Origin: Chroococcidiopsidaceae cyanobacterium CP_BM_ER_R8_30
GTDB taxonomy: Bacteria; Cyanobacteriota; Cyanobacteriia; Cyanobacteriales; Chroococcidiopsidaceae
Reading direction: 5' to 3'
Assembly (NCBI GenBank): GCA_019244235.1
Contig: JAFASY010000197.1
Coordinates: 1 to 44,046, forward strand
Length of the DNA stretch: 44,046 nucleotides
Shown: positions 43,175 to 44,046 of the stretch, one piece after another
Position numbering within the stretch: position 1 is the first letter of the stretch
Layout of the letters: each line of letters opens with the position of its first letter
Notes under the pieces: generated by a model
Databases searched by the model: none
Seen by the model: the letters and a program-made list of their open reading frames with translations, nothing else
What the model was told of the DNA's origin: nothing
Position numbers and translations under genes: made by a program

Positions 43175-43757
43175 ACTCTAGTTTAACCGCTCCCTGCCGC
43201 AGAACTTCCCAACGACAGCCTACCCATTTAACAACAGTAGAAGGAATGCCAATTCCGGATTCAACCGCTACCAATTCTCTTGATGGGATTAAAACATCTG
43301 GAAATTGGGCGGCAATTTCTGCCATTGTTAGCAGAGGTTGCTGACCTGACAAATTAGCACTGGTGGTAGCAAGCGGCCCGGTTCGTGACAGGATGCTGCG
43401 TGCGACCGTATGACTTGGTACCCGTAACCCAATCGTCTTCGGATCGCTGGGGTTCATTGCGGATGGGACAAGTTCACTTGCTGGTAGAACCAGCGTCAGC
43501 GCTCCAGGCCAGTAGGCTTGTGCAACTTGCTGCCAAATCAGCTGTTCATCTGCACTACCAAATGTAAAGGACCAGAGTTCAGCTGGAGTAGCCGCCATCA
43601 AAATTAAGGGTTTGCTTTGGCTGCGTCGCTTGGCCGCAAATATTAAGTCAGCCCGATTGGGTCGGACTGCTAGAGCCGGAACAGTATCTGTAGGAAAGCT
43701 AATCAAACATCCAGCATTCGCCCCAGCGATTAGGGCTTCTAGGGTAACTTGTGTCAT
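43161..43757 (-). CDS. tsaC: Threonylcarbamoyl-AMP synthase (Sua5/YrdC family)
   Basis: A 198-residue enzyme that forms threonylcarbamoyl-AMP for the t6A modification of tRNAs. Family motifs are seen in SFPTDTVPALAVRPN (19-33), AAKRRSQSKPLIL (41-53), YWPGALTLVLP, GLRVPSH and PLATTSANLSGQQP. It is the short TsaC form without the extra Sua5 domain. Its 3' end overlaps the kinase-like gene by 14 bases. Upstream, across 126 bases, lies prmC on the same strand, a common bacterial neighbourhood. Confidence 0.94.
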   Translation of the reverse strand: MTQVTLEALIAGANAGCLISFPTDTVPALAVRPNRADLIFAAKRRSQSKPLILMAATPAELWSFTFGSADEQLIWQQVAQAYWPGALTLVLPASELVPSAMNPSDPKTIGLRVPSHTVARSILSRTGPLATTSANLSGQQPLLTMAEIAAQFPDVLIPSRELVAVESGIGIPSTVVKWVGCRWEVLRQGAVKLEYGVE

Positions 43758-43883
43758 TAAAGTTCCGGCAAAAGTCAGATCTTTCTACATAGCTACGATA
43801 TTTATCGGCTTTGTCTTCGCAAATTATGCAATAGGTCCATGTGAAGAGGGTTCTGCCTGCATGCTGCGCTAAAGGGCGCTTGA

Positions 43884-44046
43884 CTAACGGCGATAAGCTA
43901 GAGCATACCTTTCAATCCCAGCTAAATCAGTTGAAATTTCGATGCCGTGGTAGCTCCCTTGACTATGTAGTAGAGCCGTCACCTGCTCAGCCTGCCCTGC
44001 CATCATCTCGATTAAGAAGACGCCACCAGAACACAGATAGGTGGGA
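43884..44046 (-). CDS. prmC: Partial PrmC release factor glutamine methyltransferase, C-terminal end
   Basis: Only the last 53 residues are in the window; the gene continues beyond the right edge. The frame ends in DLAGIERYALAYRR and contains GGVFLIEMMAGQAEQVTALL, both typical of the C-terminus of PrmC/HemK, which methylates the GGQ glutamine of release factors 1 and 2. The catalytic NPPY motif lies outside. The stop is TAG at 43884-43886. The position next to tsaC supports the call. Confidence 0.82.
   Translation of the reverse strand, partial: PTYLCSGGVFLIEMMAGQAEQVTALLHSQGSYHGIEISTDLAGIERYALAYRR

Overview
The window is chromosomal DNA from a cyanobacterium. The evidence is the HIP1 palindrome GCGATCGC, seen at least 14 times in 44 kb, together with typical cyanobacterial genes: a Ycf19/YggT protein, an RRM RNA-binding protein of the Rbp type, amylosucrase, the order pdhB-secD-secF, a PEP-CTERM protein, Uma2, and several two-component fragments. 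I cannot name the genus. There are no rRNA, tRNA or CRISPR genes and no intact transposase. Both edges cut genes: a sigma-factor-like ORF on the left and prmC on the right.

Layout. 1-660: cut sigma-like ORF preceded by a start-less remnant. 660-6,000: housekeeping and conserved genes (upp, YtxH, YggT, a lumenal or periplasmic protein, DUF1003, aroE, an alpha/beta hydrolase). 6,000-13,450: a signalling block. It holds a membrane-anchored Ser/Thr kinase homologue with damaged catalytic motifs, an 840-base divergent spacer, a HisKA/receiver/ParA-like fusion, and an overlapping SulP transporter with STAS and cyclic-nucleotide-binding domains. 13,460-21,200: accessory stretch with Uma2, MgtC, a PEP-synthase-like protein with a degenerate N-terminal domain, a baeRF protein, an orphan sugar-type ABC permease, an antitoxin remnant, a PEP-CTERM protein and a MITE-like element. 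20,960-27,470: one minus-strand run of a sucrose-phosphate-synthase-like glycosyltransferase, tldD, tldE, amylosucrase and a small protein. 27,900-35,350: rbp, an M48 homologue without its zinc motif, aqpZ, prfC, a DUF4870 protein, hemB. 35,500-41,620: GGDEF/EAL protein, pdhB, secD, secF and a small membrane protein. 41,740-44,046: GNAT acetyltransferase facing a prmC-tsaC-kinase run.

How the genes may work together. The most unusual unit is the coupled pair at 9,076-13,451, where a cytosolic phospho-signalling/ParA protein shares a 10-base overlap with an anion transporter that carries its own sensor domains. A second theme is loss of catalytic motifs: the Ser/Thr kinase, the M48 protease, the PEP synthase N-domain, one HisKA copy, the receiver lysine and the C-terminal kinase all lack key residues. 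The SPS-like enzyme and amylosucrase would make and use sucrose around tldDE. A 41-base piece matching the Uma2 gene forms the 3' end of the alpha/beta hydrolase gene, 7.8 kb away.
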